DNA of 50,286 bases from UBA4658 sp002405485 (GTDB lineage: Bacteria; Planctomycetota; Phycisphaerae; Phycisphaerales; UBA1924), in assembly GCA_036823255.1 (NCBI GenBank), contig DAISGC010000016.1, positions 1-50,286 of the forward strand, given 5' to 3'. A model generated the notes under the pieces. It was given only the letters and a program-made list of their open reading frames with translations, was not told the origin of the DNA and searched no databases. Below, in pieces: positions 17,104 to 26,692 of the stretch; position 1 is the stretch's first letter; each line of letters starts with the position of its first letter. A program made the position numbers and the translations under genes.

Positions 17104-17131
17104 ACGCTAATCGTTTCTGCGCGTTTGTCAA
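17104..17131 (-). promoter_or_regulatory. Probable dnaA promoter
   Basis: On the minus strand, a perfect TTGACA (plus coordinates 17126-17131) is followed by a 16-base spacer and TAGCGT (17104-17109). A GGGAGGAG ribosome-site-like stretch follows at 17086-17093, about 28 bases before the TTG start used for dnaA. The surrounding 17059-17328 region (270 bases) otherwise holds no gene. Confidence 0.45.
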
Positions 17132-17328
17132 CCGGAAAAAGCGGAAAGCGCGACGATGCCGCGCGCGTCCCTCACGGGCAGCAAACAGATGCGCGTTGAA
17201 CAATTTCAGCGCGAAGTCCGCGGCTGCGTGTTGACGCGCGTGCGCGGCGCGCTTAGGCGCGTGTGGTTGCGCCGGGCTCGCGTGCGTGAGGTCAGCGCGG
17301 GTTGTGAAGAAGTCAGATGGTGGCGCGA

Positions 17329-18486
17329 TCAATCATCGTCGATGCGTGAGGGCCGGCGCGCGTTGCCGCCGCCCGGACCGCCGCCGCCGCCCATGCCGCC
17401 CGGGCGCGGGCCGCCGGGGCGACCCCCGCCGAACTGTCCGCCACCGGGTCGGGGCGAGAACGATCGACCGCCACCGCCGCCACCACCACCGCCGCCGGGG
17501 CGCGGGCCGCGATGACCACCACCGCCGAAGCCGCCGGGAGCGCCCGGACCGGTCTTGTTGAGTGCGCTCGGGGGGAGCTGTCCGTTCTCGACGAGCTGTT
17601 TCTCGTAGCGTTCCTTGTTGAACTTGTGGTCCATCAGGAACTCGATCTTCTTGTTGAGCGTTGAGCCGGCGAGATCGAGCATGCGTTTGCGGGCGTAGAG
17701 CAGATTCGTGCGGCGTGACAGGTGCGTGAGCACGAGGGTCTGGCATTCCAGCACGCGCAGCCACTCGGCGATGGCTTCTGCGTGCATGTGCATGCCCACC
17801 TTGGCGCGCTCGGCGTGCTCGGGCTCCGTGAAGGTGCACTCGCAGATGGCGATCTGGGCCTTGCGGACGTCCTCGCGCACGAGCCAGGGGCCGGGGGCGG
17901 TATCGCCCATGTAGGCAACCAGCGGCACCTCGATCACGCGGGTGATCTGCTCGCCGCGGTCGCGGAGCTCCTTGAGCTTTTCCTGGGGCAGTCCTGCGAA
18001 CTCCTCCTTGAGCTTGGAGCGCTTCTCCACGACGGTGTACCCGAACGTCGGCACGGTGTGCTCGACCTCGAACCCGCGGAGCATGATGTTGTTCTTGATC
18101 TGATACTCATCCCCCGGCTTCATGGGGATGAGCTTGTACGGGGTGTTCTGGCGTTCCAGGTCGACGAAGCCGGCCATCATCTTCTCGATGGCGGGGGCGA
18201 TGCGGGCGTCGCAGACGATCGTGCCCTCGCCCATGCCCTGAAAGTACCGCTGAGAGCAGTAGTACGCGAGCCCGCCGATGTGGTCCATGTGTCCGTGGCT
18301 GATGGCCACGGTCTTCATGGCGAGCATGCTTCGCGGGCAGACGCCCAGGTCGAAGCAGACGTCGAGTTCCGGGATGCCGACGGTGGTCGCCTCACCGGCG
18401 ATGCTGGTCCCGAAGACGCGGTAGGGGGGAAGGTACAGGAAGCCCAGCGAGTTCTCTCGCGGCGGGGGCTTTGGGATCATGTTCAT
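17329..18486 (-). CDS. RNase Z-like metallo-beta-lactamase protein with Gly/Arg-rich tail
   Basis: 385 residues from ATG 18486 (the open frame reaches 18549). The metallo-beta-lactamase fold is marked by SHGHMDHIGG (H-x-H-x-D-H), the following HTVPTFGYTV, GDTAPGP, and the late CTFTEPEHA and LVLTHLSRRT segments, the order seen in RNase Z / ElaC-type enzymes that trim tRNA 3' ends. From about residue 312 the protein becomes a low-complexity tail of Gly, Pro and Arg (runs of up to ten Gly) ending in an acidic Asp triplet. Such tails often bind RNA or make proteins cluster. The body could instead be a different RNA- or phosphodiester-acting MBL enzyme; the tail is not a normal part of RNase Z. 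Confidence 0.78.
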   Translation of the reverse strand: MNMIPKPPPRENSLGFLYLPPYRVFGTSIAGEATTVGIPELDVCFDLGVCPRSMLAMKTVAISHGHMDHIGGLAYYCSQRYFQGMGEGTIVCDARIAPAIEKMMAGFVDLERQNTPYKLIPMKPGDEYQIKNNIMLRGFEVEHTVPTFGYTVVEKRSKLKEEFAGLPQEKLKELRDRGEQITRVIEVPLVAYMGDTAPGPWLVREDVRKAQIAICECTFTEPEHAERAKVGMHMHAEAIAEWLRVLECQTLVLTHLSRRTNLLYARKRMLDLAGSTLNKKIEFLMDHKFNKERYEKQLVENGQLPPSALNKTGPGAPGGFGGGGHRGPRPGGGGGGGGGGRSFSPRPGGGQFGGGRPGGPRPGGMGGGGGPGGGNARRPSRIDDD

Positions 18487-18717
18487 CGCGTCAAACCTCC
18501 GACGCCGGGCTGTCGCTCGGCGCGTCGAGAAACCCCCGCCTCTCCCCAACCGTTTCGTGTGCGTGCCCTGGGGCCGGGCTCGGCGAACGCCCGCCGACGG
18601 CGAGATGATACGCGTCGAATCCGCCGAGCGGATACGCGGGAACGCGCAAAGTCATCGTGTGTCGGAGGGCGTGGGACGCGCCGGTGATGCGAGCTGGCGG
18701 ACCTACGCTCTGCGTCC

Positions 18718-19500
18718 ATGTCCGAGCCCGAAACGAACACCACGGAGACGTCTTCCAAGCCATCTGTGCTCAAGCGGCTGGGCCTGGCTGGGCCGATGGC
18801 CATCGGCGCGCTTGCGCTGCCACCATTGTCGGGCATTCTGCTGATTACCTACATGCGCACGGTGAGCACGTGGCTGCAGACGCATCCGGCGCAGGGACTG
18901 GCGTTGTACACGGTTGCGTTCATCGTGCTTGCGGGGCTGGCGCTGCTGCCGACCTATGCCCAAGCCGCGCTCGGCGGGTTTGCCTTTGGCGTCGCGCTTG
19001 GGCTGCCGGCGGCGCTGGTTGGGTTTGCCGGCGGCGCGATGCTCGGATATGCCATCTGCCGTCGGGCCAGCGGCGAGCGGGTCGTGGACGTGCTGAAGGA
19101 TCATCCCAAGTGGCTCGCCGTGCGCGATGCGCTGGTGAAGGATCATGAGTCGCGGAGTTTTCTCAAGACGGTGGGGATGGTGGCGCTGCTTCGGTGTCCC
19201 CCGAACTCGCCGTTTGCGTTGACCAATCTGGTGATGGCGTCTGTGAAGGTGCCCGCCCTGCCGTTCTTCCTGGGCACGCTCATCGGGATGGCTCCGCGCA
19301 CGGCGATCGCGGTGGTGATCGGGGCGACGGTGGAGAACTTCACGCGGGACGACCTGGACAAGGCCGCGCCTGGCTGGGTCTGGCCGGTGGGGATCGCGGT
19401 GTCGCTGGTGGTCTTCGGAACCGCGGCCTGGATCGGGCACAGAGCCATCGAACGCATGCAGCGCGAGCACGCGAGCGGAACCTCCGCCCCAAGCGCGTAG
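18718..19500 (+). CDS. VTT-domain (TVP38/TMEM64, DedA-like) membrane protein
   Basis: 260 residues with about five hydrophobic segments. The core GFAFGVALGLPAALVGFAGGAMLGYAICRR, followed by a cytoplasmic loop and LRCPPNSPFALTNLVMASVKVPALPFFLGTLIGMAPRTAIAVVIGA, matches the VTT (SNARE-associated Golgi / DedA superfamily) pattern, including the re-entrant loops and the L-R-x-x-P-N/P-F motif. Members are thought to scramble or transport lipids. The last ~40 residues include a C-terminal helix and a short Ser/Ala tail. It is divergent from the RNase Z-like gene across a ~230-base promoter region (18487-18717). Its particular substrate is unknown. Confidence 0.85.
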   Translation: MSEPETNTTETSSKPSVLKRLGLAGPMAIGALALPPLSGILLITYMRTVSTWLQTHPAQGLALYTVAFIVLAGLALLPTYAQAALGGFAFGVALGLPAALVGFAGGAMLGYAICRRASGERVVDVLKDHPKWLAVRDALVKDHESRSFLKTVGMVALLRCPPNSPFALTNLVMASVKVPALPFFLGTLIGMAPRTAIAVVIGATVENFTRDDLDKAAPGWVWPVGIAVSLVVFGTAAWIGHRAIERMQREHASGTSAPSA

Positions 19501-19704
19501 ACACCCCAGATTCACCGACCCCCGCGGAACTCGGGGGCACCGGCCAGGGGATGTCGCCGGAAGGGTGATGATTGGGTCGGAGAGACGCAACCTACCCTTG
19601 TCGAGACCCAAACACATGGGGAGTGCGGCGCGGACCGGTTCGGACGGACGCGCCCGGAGAATCGGCGGGAGTTGGGCGGGGCACTGGTCTGGAGAACACA
19701 CTCG

Positions 19705-21900
19705 ATGATGCGACGCATTGCACACACGCTTCCGGCGTTCACGCTCGGCACACTCGTACTGATCGTCGCCGCCGGAGCACAGGTCCCGACCACCACCATC
19801 AAGGCCAAGGAGGGCGAGGGCTCGGATCGCCCCGTGCATCCGGTGAAGGAGCGGGCTCCGGTGGACATCAGCAAGGGCGTTCCGCTCATTCCGAGAGGGG
19901 TGCTGTTCGGAAATCCCGAGCGGGCGGCCGGACGCATCTCCCCCGACGGCACGCAGATCTCGTTTGTCGCGCCCGTCGAGGGCGTGCTGAACGTCTGGGT
20001 GGGGCCGGCGAGCGACATCAGCAAGGCCAAGCCCGTCACGAATGACACCAAGCGCGGCATCACCCAGTACTCCTGGGCGTATGACAGCAAGCACATCATC
20101 TATCTCCGCGACAAGGGCGGGGACGAGAACTGGCGGGTGTACTCGGTTCCGGCCGCGGGCGGCGAGGTCAAGGACCTCACGCCGATGGAGAACGTCGCGG
20201 CCCGCATCGTGAACGCGAGCGAGAAGTTTCCGCAGGAGGTGGTGATCGCCATCAACGACCGGAATCCGGCGTTCCACGATCTGTACCGCGTGAACATCGC
20301 CAGCGGCGAGCGCACGCTGCTCATCAAGAACGAGATCAAGGACAATCCGGAGGCCGGATACGCCTCGTTCGAGGTTGACGACGACTTCAAGGTCCGGTTC
20401 GCGTATTTGCCCACGCCCGACGGCGGGCTGGCGATGTTCAAGCCCGACGCCTCCGGGGCGTGGCAGCCGTATGACACGATCGGGCTGCAGGACGTGGACG
20501 CGACCTCGATCGTCGGCTTCGACAAGACGGGCAAGGTGGCGTACATCATCGACAGCCGCGGACGCGACACCGCGGGCCTGTACGCGATGGACATCGAGAC
20601 CAAGCAGAAGACGCGGATCATGGAGGACGACCGCACCGATGTTTCGGGCGTGATGATCAACCCGATCACCAAGGCCGTCGAGGCGGTGCAGACGAACTAT
20701 GACCGCGAGCACTGGGCCCTGGCCGACCCGACGCTGCAGGTGGACTTCTACGCCCTGCGGACGAGCAAGGCCGGCGGCAAGGGCGACATGAACGTCACCA
20801 GCCGATCGCAGGACGATCGGTTCTGGATCGTCACGTTCATGGAGGACGACGCGCCGGCGCGGACGGTGCTTCTGGATCGCGGGGACCTGAAGAACCCGGG
20901 TCGCAAGCCGGTCGTCACGCCGCTGTTTGTCAATCGTCCGGCGCTGGAGGGCCTGCCGCTGGTGCCCATGCACCCGGTGGTCATCAAGGCGCGCGACGGG
21001 CTGGAGATGGTGAGCTATCTGTCGCTCCCGCTCACCGCCGATGCGGACCGCGACGGGAAGCCGGAGAAGCCGGTGCCGATGGTCCTGAACGTGCACGGCG
21101 GGCCGTGGGCGCGGGACTCGTGGGGCTTTGACGCCGAGGCCCAGTGGCTCGCCAATCGCGGGTACGCCGTGCTGCAGGTGAACTTCCGCGGGTCAACCGG
21201 CTTCGGCAAGAAGCACCTGAACGCGGGCAACCGCGAGTGGGGCGGCAAGATGCACGACGATCTCATCGACGCGGTGAACTGGGCGGTCGAGCAGGGCGTG
21301 ACCACCAAGGATCGCGTGGCGATCTACGGCGGCTCGTATGGCGGCTATGCGGCCCTGGCGGGTCTGACGTTCACTCCGGATGTGTTCGCGTGCGGGGTGT
21401 CGATCGTGGGACCGTCGAACATCAACACGCTCATTGCGTCGATCCCGCCGTACTGGAAGCCCTTCCTGGACAACTTCGCGCAGCGCGTGGGCGATTTCCG
21501 CACGCCCGAGGGCAAGAAGTTTCTGGACGATCGCTCCCCGCTGAACCATGTGGACAAGATCAAGCGGCCGCTGCTCATCGGGCAGGGGGCCAACGATCCG
21601 CGCGTGAAGCAGGCCGAGAGCGACCAGATCGTGAAGGCCATGAGCGAGCGCAAGATTCCGGTGACCTATGTGCTGTATCCGGATGAGGGCCACGGCTTTG
21701 CTCGTCCGCAGAACCGCATGAGCTTCTACGCGGTCGCCGAGCACTTCTTCCAGCAGCACCTGGGCTTTGACGGTGCAGGGCGGGCCGAGCCCATCGGGGA
21801 CGCGTTCAAGGGCTCGAGCATCGCCGTGCCGTCTGGGGCCGAGGGCGTGCCGGGGCTGAGCGAGGCGCTCTCGACGCACGAGGCGGAAGTGAAGAAGTAG
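19705..21900 (+). CDS. Secreted S9-family prolyl oligopeptidase-type peptidase
   Basis: 731 residues from ATG 19705. The open frame begins at 19672, but MMRRIAHTLPAFTLGTLVLIVAAGAQ is a good signal peptide and favours the later ATG. The first ~450 residues are a WD40-like beta-propeller (RISPDGTQISFVAP, YSWAYDSKHIIYLRDKGG). The alpha/beta-hydrolase part has Ser544 in GGSYGGYAAL, the Asp in GQGANDPRVKQAESDQI and the His in DEGHGFARPQN: a full triad. These enzymes cleave small peptides or release dipeptides outside the cytoplasm. An intrinsic terminator follows at 21951. The last ~35 residues are an extra Ala/Glu-rich tail. Confidence 0.9.
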   Translation: MMRRIAHTLPAFTLGTLVLIVAAGAQVPTTTIKAKEGEGSDRPVHPVKERAPVDISKGVPLIPRGVLFGNPERAAGRISPDGTQISFVAPVEGVLNVWVGPASDISKAKPVTNDTKRGITQYSWAYDSKHIIYLRDKGGDENWRVYSVPAAGGEVKDLTPMENVAARIVNASEKFPQEVVIAINDRNPAFHDLYRVNIASGERTLLIKNEIKDNPEAGYASFEVDDDFKVRFAYLPTPDGGLAMFKPDASGAWQPYDTIGLQDVDATSIVGFDKTGKVAYIIDSRGRDTAGLYAMDIETKQKTRIMEDDRTDVSGVMINPITKAVEAVQTNYDREHWALADPTLQVDFYALRTSKAGGKGDMNVTSRSQDDRFWIVTFMEDDAPARTVLLDRGDLKNPGRKPVVTPLFVNRPALEGLPLVPMHPVVIKARDGLEMVSYLSLPLTADADRDGKPEKPVPMVLNVHGGPWARDSWGFDAEAQWLANRGYAVLQVNFRGSTGFGKKHLNAGNREWGGKMHDDLIDAVNWAVEQGVTTKDRVAIYGGSYGGYAALAGLTFTPDVFACGVSIVGPSNINTLIASIPPYWKPFLDNFAQRVGDFRTPEGKKFLDDRSPLNHVDKIKRPLLIGQGANDPRVKQAESDQIVKAMSERKIPVTYVLYPDEGHGFARPQNRMSFYAVAEHFFQQHLGFDGAGRAEPIGDAFKGSSIAVPSGAEGVPGLSEALSTHEAEVKK

Positions 21901-21950
21901 CGATCAAGGCCGTCGGGAAGCCGACTGTTCGCACGATCGTGATGTCCTGC

Positions 21951-21984
21951 CGCCGACCGCAGCCCAGAGCGGTCGGCGTTTTTT
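21951..21984 (+). terminator. Intrinsic terminator of the S9 peptidase gene
   Basis: A perfect 10-bp stem, CGCCGACCGC (21951-21960) with GCGGTCGGCG (21969-21978), around an 8-base loop and followed by six T (21979-21984). It lies 50 bases after the peptidase stop and 24 bases before the next start. Confidence 0.88.
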
Positions 21985-22002
21985 CCGCGATACACTCCGC
22001 CG

Positions 22003-22878
22003 ATGCCATCGTTCAAGCTCATCGACATGCTCGGGAAGCGCACCCCGATGATCGACATCGTCGACATCGGCGCGATGTGGCTTCCCGGGGAGGATCGGGA
22101 GTACACCCGGCTTCTCAAGGCCGGCGTCGCCCGAGTGATCGGCTTCGAGCCCGTCCAGGCCGAGTGCGACAAGCTCAACAGGATGGGGATGAAGAACGCC
22201 TCATTCCTCCCGTACTTCATCGGCGACGGGACCGAGCGGACGTTTTATCTCACCCGCCAGAGCATGACGTCGTCGCTGTACGAGCCGCAAACCGAGATTC
22301 TCAAGCGCTTCAACCAGCTTCCCGACCAGATGGCGGTCGTCGAAACCTCGACCGTTCAGACAAAGCGGCTCGATGACATCCCCGAGGTCAAGGGCTGTCA
22401 CTTTCTGAAGATCGACGTGCAGGGCGCGGAGCTGGACTGCTTCAAGGGCGGCGAGTCGATCGTCAGCCAAGCGCTGGTGATTCAGGCGGAAGCCAACTTC
22501 GTCCCGCTCTACCGCGGGCAGCCCTTGTTTGCGGACGTCGATCAGTATCTGCGCGGCAAGGGGTTCTTTCTGCACACGATGACCGGCCCGATGGGGCGGT
22601 GCTTTGCCCCCATGGTCGTGAACAACGATCTGTCCGTGGGCATACGACAGGCGCTCTGGGCGGACTTCGTCTATGTCAGGGATTTCATGCGGTTCGCGGA
22701 GCTGCCGTCGGACGATCTGATCCGGATCGCGGTGCTCTCCCACGAGTTGTACAACTCGCTCGACCTCGCCGCCCTCGCGCTCCAGCACGTGGAACTTCGA
22801 GAGAAAAACGGCCTGTGGCAGGCCTATATGAGCCGCCTGCTCGGCAAGCCCTCGGCTCCTGCTCCGCCTGTGGGCTGA
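22003..22878 (+). CDS. FkbM-family methyltransferase
   Basis: 291 residues. A SAM-binding Rossmann start, IVDIGAMWLPGEDREYTRLLKAGVARVIGFEPVQAECDKLNRM, is followed by the FkbM family's second strand (FLPYFIGDGTERTFYLTRQSMTSSLYEP) and the acidic FLKIDVQGAELDCFKGG motif, in which an Asp-Gln-Gly-Ala-Glu group is conserved. FkbM proteins O-methylate sugars or polyketides. The neighbours do not tell the substrate; envelope sugar methylation is possible given the polysaccharide genes at the left end. It follows a terminator and ends 33 bases from a convergent gene. Confidence 0.85.
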   Translation: MPSFKLIDMLGKRTPMIDIVDIGAMWLPGEDREYTRLLKAGVARVIGFEPVQAECDKLNRMGMKNASFLPYFIGDGTERTFYLTRQSMTSSLYEPQTEILKRFNQLPDQMAVVETSTVQTKRLDDIPEVKGCHFLKIDVQGAELDCFKGGESIVSQALVIQAEANFVPLYRGQPLFADVDQYLRGKGFFLHTMTGPMGRCFAPMVVNNDLSVGIRQALWADFVYVRDFMRFAELPSDDLIRIAVLSHELYNSLDLAALALQHVELREKNGLWQAYMSRLLGKPSAPAPPVG

Positions 22879-22911
22879 TGGAGGCGGGGCGGGAGATCTG
22901 GTCCCCCGCGT

Positions 22912-23736
22912 TCAGCAGCCCGCGAACCACTGATTCAGAAACCCGAAGATGTCCGTCACGGCGACGCCGCCTGCGCCGTCGAAGTCGGCGCCGGGCTCGC
23001 TGGCGAACCATGCGTTGAGGAAGGTGAAGATGTCGGTGACGGTGATCGCTCCGTCGCCGTCGTAATCGCTCCCGCACCCGGTGACGACGCGATACGCGAA
23101 CACGCCGTTGCGGGTGGAGAAGCCCTGCTGCTCGAACACGAGATAGCCGGGCGCGAGCAGCGAGCTGGATGCCCAGAGCCCGCTCGGCCCGTTGGCCATG
23201 GACTCCAGGACCCCGATGGTCCCCTGCGAGCTCTGCGCGATGCGTGGCCGGATGGCCAGGTGCACGTTGCCCGCAGGTGCGGCAAGGCCGCCCGGCAGGC
23301 GGAAGCGCACGAGAAACGTCGGCCGGCCGAAGACATCGACGCCGAACGGCGTGGCGAAGTCGGCGTTGGTCGGTGCGGCATAGTTCGCGTTGAGCACGTC
23401 GCCGGCGAATCGGCTTGCCGCGAACGCGGTCTCGCCGGACCAGACGTGCACGCGCCACTCGCCGATGGCGCCAAGGTTCACCGGCCCGGAGCCCGACGGA
23501 TTTCGCGTGCCGATGACGGCATGGATCTCGGTGATGCGCAGCCCGGCGGGGACGGTGATCGGCCCCACGCCGCATGCCGTGAACTGATCGGCCCCGGCGT
23601 CGGCGTTGACAAGACTGTTGAGCCAGAACCCGCCGTTGGTCATGGCGGGTCCGGGGCCGATGGCGTCAAACCCCGCCGCCGACAGCGCGGCAAACGTCAC
23701 GCCCGCGACCCCCACGGCCATGCTCATACAACGCAT
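22912..23736 (-). CDS. Secreted protein with C-terminal dockerin-like repeats ending in GC
   Basis: 274 residues from ATG 23736 (the open frame begins at 23757; the later ATG starts the signal peptide MRCMSMAVGVAGVTFAALSAAG). The body (~30-215) is an unknown beta-rich domain with no catalytic motif seen. The C-terminus carries two Ca-binding dockerin/EF-hand-like repeats, DYDGDGAITVTDIFTFLNAWFA and DFDGAGGVAVTDIFGFLNQWFAGC, each with acidic residues at ligand positions; the second has lost some of them (D-G-A-G-G instead of D-G-D-G). The protein ends in Gly-Cys. This GC-ending dockerin arrangement recurs in exported proteins of Phycisphaerae and is a taxonomic marker. It probably helps anchor or sort the protein at the cell surface. 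Confidence 0.8.
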   Translation of the reverse strand: MRCMSMAVGVAGVTFAALSAAGFDAIGPGPAMTNGGFWLNSLVNADAGADQFTACGVGPITVPAGLRITEIHAVIGTRNPSGSGPVNLGAIGEWRVHVWSGETAFAASRFAGDVLNANYAAPTNADFATPFGVDVFGRPTFLVRFRLPGGLAAPAGNVHLAIRPRIAQSSQGTIGVLESMANGPSGLWASSSLLAPGYLVFEQQGFSTRNGVFAYRVVTGCGSDYDGDGAITVTDIFTFLNAWFASEPGADFDGAGGVAVTDIFGFLNQWFAGC

Positions 23737-23897
23737 GATGCGGACTCCCTCTCTCAACCTGCTTCGCGGCCGGCAAACGCTCGGCCCTTGGCTCTGAGTA
23801 TATCTTGCCCCGCCCGTTTCGCAGCCGATCGTGCGAGTGAAGTCGGATTGTTCGCGGCGGCTCGGCGGCTGTTCGGGGGCGATCTACGATCTGCGCC

Positions 23898-24242
23898 ATG
23901 TCCGCTTCCGCCGATGCATCCTCGCCGCAGCTTTCGGTCAACGACGTCCGGAAGGTGGCCACGCTCGCGCGTCTGGCGCTTGACGACGCACAGATCGAGA
24001 GCTCGCGCCGCCAGCTCGCGGGCGTGCTGGCCCTGGTCGATCGGCTTCGCGAGCTGGACCTTTCCGACGTGGAGCCGATGACCCATCCTGAGTCCCGCGT
24101 GAATCGTCTGGACCCGGACGAGCCCAGCGCCGAGCACGCTCGCACGCGACTGTCGCCCGCCGACCTGGCCCGCATCGCCCCGGCGATGGACGGGCCGTTC
24201 ATCGTGATTCCGAAGGTGATTGGCGAGGAGGGCGGCGCGTGA
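23898..24242 (+). CDS. gatC: Asp/Glu-tRNA(Asn/Gln) amidotransferase subunit C
   Basis: 114 residues with the GatC pattern VNDVRKVATLARLALDDAQIESSRRQLAGVLALVDRLRELDLSDVEPMTHP. It is the small stabilising subunit that wraps around GatA in the enzyme making Gln-tRNA(Gln) and Asn-tRNA(Asn) from mischarged tRNA. It overlaps gatA by four bases (GTGA at 24239). The subunit B gene is not adjacent. Confidence 0.92.
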   Translation: MSASADASSPQLSVNDVRKVATLARLALDDAQIESSRRQLAGVLALVDRLRELDLSDVEPMTHPESRVNRLDPDEPSAEHARTRLSPADLARIAPAMDGPFIVIPKVIGEEGGA

Positions 24243-25714
24243 ACGTTCTGGAGACACGCGACGCGGTGCGCCTGCGCCAGGTCTCCGCCGTGGAGATCGC
24301 TCGGAATGCGCTGGATCGGGTTGCGAGCTCTAACCCGGACCTGAACGCCTTTGTGCAGGTGTTCCACGAGGGTGCGCTGGAGCAGGCCCGCGCGATCGAC
24401 GCCCGGCTTGCCGCGGGCGAGAGCGTCGGCCCGCTCGCGGGCGTCCCGATTGCGCTCAAGGACAACATCGCTCTGGCCTGGGGCCGAACGACCTGCGCCA
24501 GCCGCATCCTTGAGAACTACTCCTCTCCATTCACCGCGACCAGCGCGCAGCGCCTGATCGATGCCGGCGCGATCATCATCGGCAAGACGAACCTCGACGA
24601 GTTCGCCATGGGCTCGTCGACGACACACTCGATCTTCGGCCCGACCCGCAACCCCTACGCGAGGGATCACGTCGTGGGCGGTTCGTCGGGCGGCTCGGCG
24701 TGCGCCGTGGCCTCGGGCATCGTGCCCGGTGCGCTTGGTTCGGATACCGGCGGCTCCATCCGGCAGCCCGCGGGTTTCTGCAACATCGTGGGTTTCAAGC
24801 CGAGCTACGGCCTGGTCTCGCGCTACGGCCTGGTTGCGTATGCGTCGAGCCTGGACCAGATCGGTCCATTTGCCCAGACCGTCGCCGACGCGGCGCTGGT
24901 GACGTCGGTCATGGCCGGGGTTGATCCGCTGGATTCCACGTCGGCCGACGCCCCCGCGCCCGATCTGCTCGACGGGCTCGACCGCCCGGTCACGGATCTG
25001 GTCATCGGCGTGCCGAGGCAGGCGCGTTCGTCGGCCAACCATCCCGCCGTCGCCGCGGCTCTTGAGGCGGCGATCGGCGTGTATCGCCGGGCGGGCGCCG
25101 AGATCATCGACGTCGACCTTCCGCATGCATCGCACGGCATCGCCGCGTACTACCTCATCGCGACCGCCGAGGCCAGCAGCAACCTCGCTCGGTTCGACGG
25201 GGTGCGCTATGGCCGGCGTGCCGAGCTCCGTCCGGGCGAGGACCTGATGGCCCTCTATTGCCGAAGCCGCGCCGAGGGCTTCGGTGAAGAGGTTCGTCGC
25301 CGCATCATGCTCGGCACGCACGCGCTGAGCGCGGGATATGCCGATGCGTATTACCTGACGGCGCTCAAGGTCCGCCGACTCATCGCCCGGGACTTCCAAC
25401 GGGCCTTCGACGGTCACGGCGGATCGCCCGCCTGCCACGCGCTGCTCATGCCCAGTTCCCCCAGCCCCGCGTGGAAGATCGGCGAGAAGGCCGCTGACCC
25501 CGTCAGCGAGTACCTCGAGGACGTGTACACCGTCGGGGTCAACCTCGCGGGGCTTCCGGGGCTCACCATGCCCGGCGGGTTCGCCGAGGGCCCACCGGCG
25601 CTTCCGGTCGGCGTGCAGCTCGTCGGTCCGGCGATGCGCGACGCGCAGCTCCTCCGCATCGCGCGGATGTTCGAGCAGGCGACGGGGCACGCGGGCGTGC
25701 GTCCGAGAGCATGA
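24239..25714 (+). CDS. gatA: Asp/Glu-tRNA(Asn/Gln) amidotransferase subunit A
   Basis: 491 residues of the amidase signature family. It hydrolyses glutamine and feeds ammonia to GatB to amidate mischarged tRNA. The Ser-cisSer-Lys triad is visible: Lys in ALKDNIA, the glycine-serine-rich GSSGGSACAVASG, and GSDTGGSIRQPAGFCNIVGFKPSYGLVSRYGLVAYASSLDQIGPFA, where the nucleophile Ser lies. The C-terminal MPGGFAEGPPALPVGVQLVGPAMRDAQLLRIA is typical of GatA. The start GTG overlaps gatC by four bases. The 3' end is 21 bases from the convergent dehydrogenase gene. Confidence 0.95.
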   Translation: MNVLETRDAVRLRQVSAVEIARNALDRVASSNPDLNAFVQVFHEGALEQARAIDARLAAGESVGPLAGVPIALKDNIALAWGRTTCASRILENYSSPFTATSAQRLIDAGAIIIGKTNLDEFAMGSSTTHSIFGPTRNPYARDHVVGGSSGGSACAVASGIVPGALGSDTGGSIRQPAGFCNIVGFKPSYGLVSRYGLVAYASSLDQIGPFAQTVADAALVTSVMAGVDPLDSTSADAPAPDLLDGLDRPVTDLVIGVPRQARSSANHPAVAAALEAAIGVYRRAGAEIIDVDLPHASHGIAAYYLIATAEASSNLARFDGVRYGRRAELRPGEDLMALYCRSRAEGFGEEVRRRIMLGTHALSAGYADAYYLTALKVRRLIARDFQRAFDGHGGSPACHALLMPSSPSPAWKIGEKAADPVSEYLEDVYTVGVNLAGLPGLTMPGGFAEGPPALPVGVQLVGPAMRDAQLLRIARMFEQATGHAGVRPRA

Positions 25715-25735
25715 GCCGCCGGGACGAGGGCGCGC

Positions 25736-26692
25736 TCAGGGCGTCGCCGGAGACTCCGGCTTCTCCCCGCTCAGCACGCGCCAGACATCTCGAACGACCC
25801 AGGACATGTTCGTTTGCGCGGTGCGGGTCGCCGCGCCGATGTGCGGGGAGAGGTGCGCGTTCTTCAGACCAAGCAGCGGCGCATCGGGCGTAACGGGTTC
25901 CGGCTCGTGCACGTCGATCAGGGCCTGGGCCGCGGGACATGCCCGCAGAAAGAACGCCAGCGCATCGTCATCCACCACGAACCCCCGCGAGGTGTTGATG
26001 AACACCAGATCGCGTTTGGCGGAATCGAACACGCCGCGACCGACGAGATGCCGATTGCTCGCCCGCCCGTCGACGTGGATGGTGAGCACATCGGCCTCGG
26101 CGCACACGCTTGGGAAGTCGGCCGGGCTCGCCCCGTGGCGACGGTCTGGGGGGATGTCCAGAAGATCGTGGTACAGCACTCGCATGTCCAGTGCCGCGCC
26201 CACTCGCGCGACGCTCGAACCCACGCGTCCGAAGCCGACGATCCCGATCGTCAAATCGCTCAGTTGTCGGGCCGCGACCAGGTCCTTGCGGGCCTTGTTC
26301 CAGGCCGCCGCCTCCAGCGGTTTGTCCAGAAACACCCTCGGCCGGAGCGCGTCGAGTATGAACGCGGTGACGAGTTCGACAACCGCCCGGGTGTTGGCTC
26401 CCGGCGTGGACACGACGACCACGCCGCGCTTCGCGCATGCGGCGACATCCACATTGTCCAGTCCCACGCCCGCCCGCCCGACCACCCGCAGCCGTGGCGC
26501 CTTGGACAGGAGGGCGTCGTTGATCTTTGTATAGGTTCGGATCACCAGCCCATCGGCCTTGGGCAGGAGCGCGTCCAGCGTCGCCGAGTCTTCCCATGGA
26601 CAGACCACCAGCTCGCAGCGTTCCCGCAGCCACGCCGCCGCGACCTCATCGAGGTGTTCGGTCTGCACTACCAGGGGCCGATTCGCGCTCAT
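25736..26692 (-). CDS. D-2-hydroxyacid dehydrogenase, phosphoglycerate dehydrogenase-like
   Basis: 318 residues from ATG 26692 (the frame is open to 26716). The NAD-binding motif is IGIVGFGRVGSSVARVG. The catalytic residues of the D-2-hydroxyacid family are present: the Arg in FINTSRG, the Glu in DVHEPEPV and the His in LSPHIGAATR. RAGVGLDNVDVAACAKRGVVVVSTPGANTRAVVELV is typical of 3-phosphoglycerate dehydrogenase (SerA), the first enzyme of serine synthesis. It lacks the C-terminal ASB/ACT regulatory domains and is only catalytic-core length, so a related substrate is possible. It lies 59 bases after clpS on the same strand and may be co-transcribed with it. Confidence 0.85.
   Translation of the reverse strand: MSANRPLVVQTEHLDEVAAAWLRERCELVVCPWEDSATLDALLPKADGLVIRTYTKINDALLSKAPRLRVVGRAGVGLDNVDVAACAKRGVVVVSTPGANTRAVVELVTAFILDALRPRVFLDKPLEAAAWNKARKDLVAARQLSDLTIGIVGFGRVGSSVARVGAALDMRVLYHDLLDIPPDRRHGASPADFPSVCAEADVLTIHVDGRASNRHLVGRGVFDSAKRDLVFINTSRGFVVDDDALAFFLRACPAAQALIDVHEPEPVTPDAPLLGLKNAHLSPHIGAATRTAQTNMSWVVRDVWRVLSGEKPESPATP

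Noticed and set aside
18703..21096. 797-residue minus-strand frame antisense to the VTT and S9 genes
   Set aside because: Shadow of two clear genes; composition typical of antisense of high-GC coding DNA.
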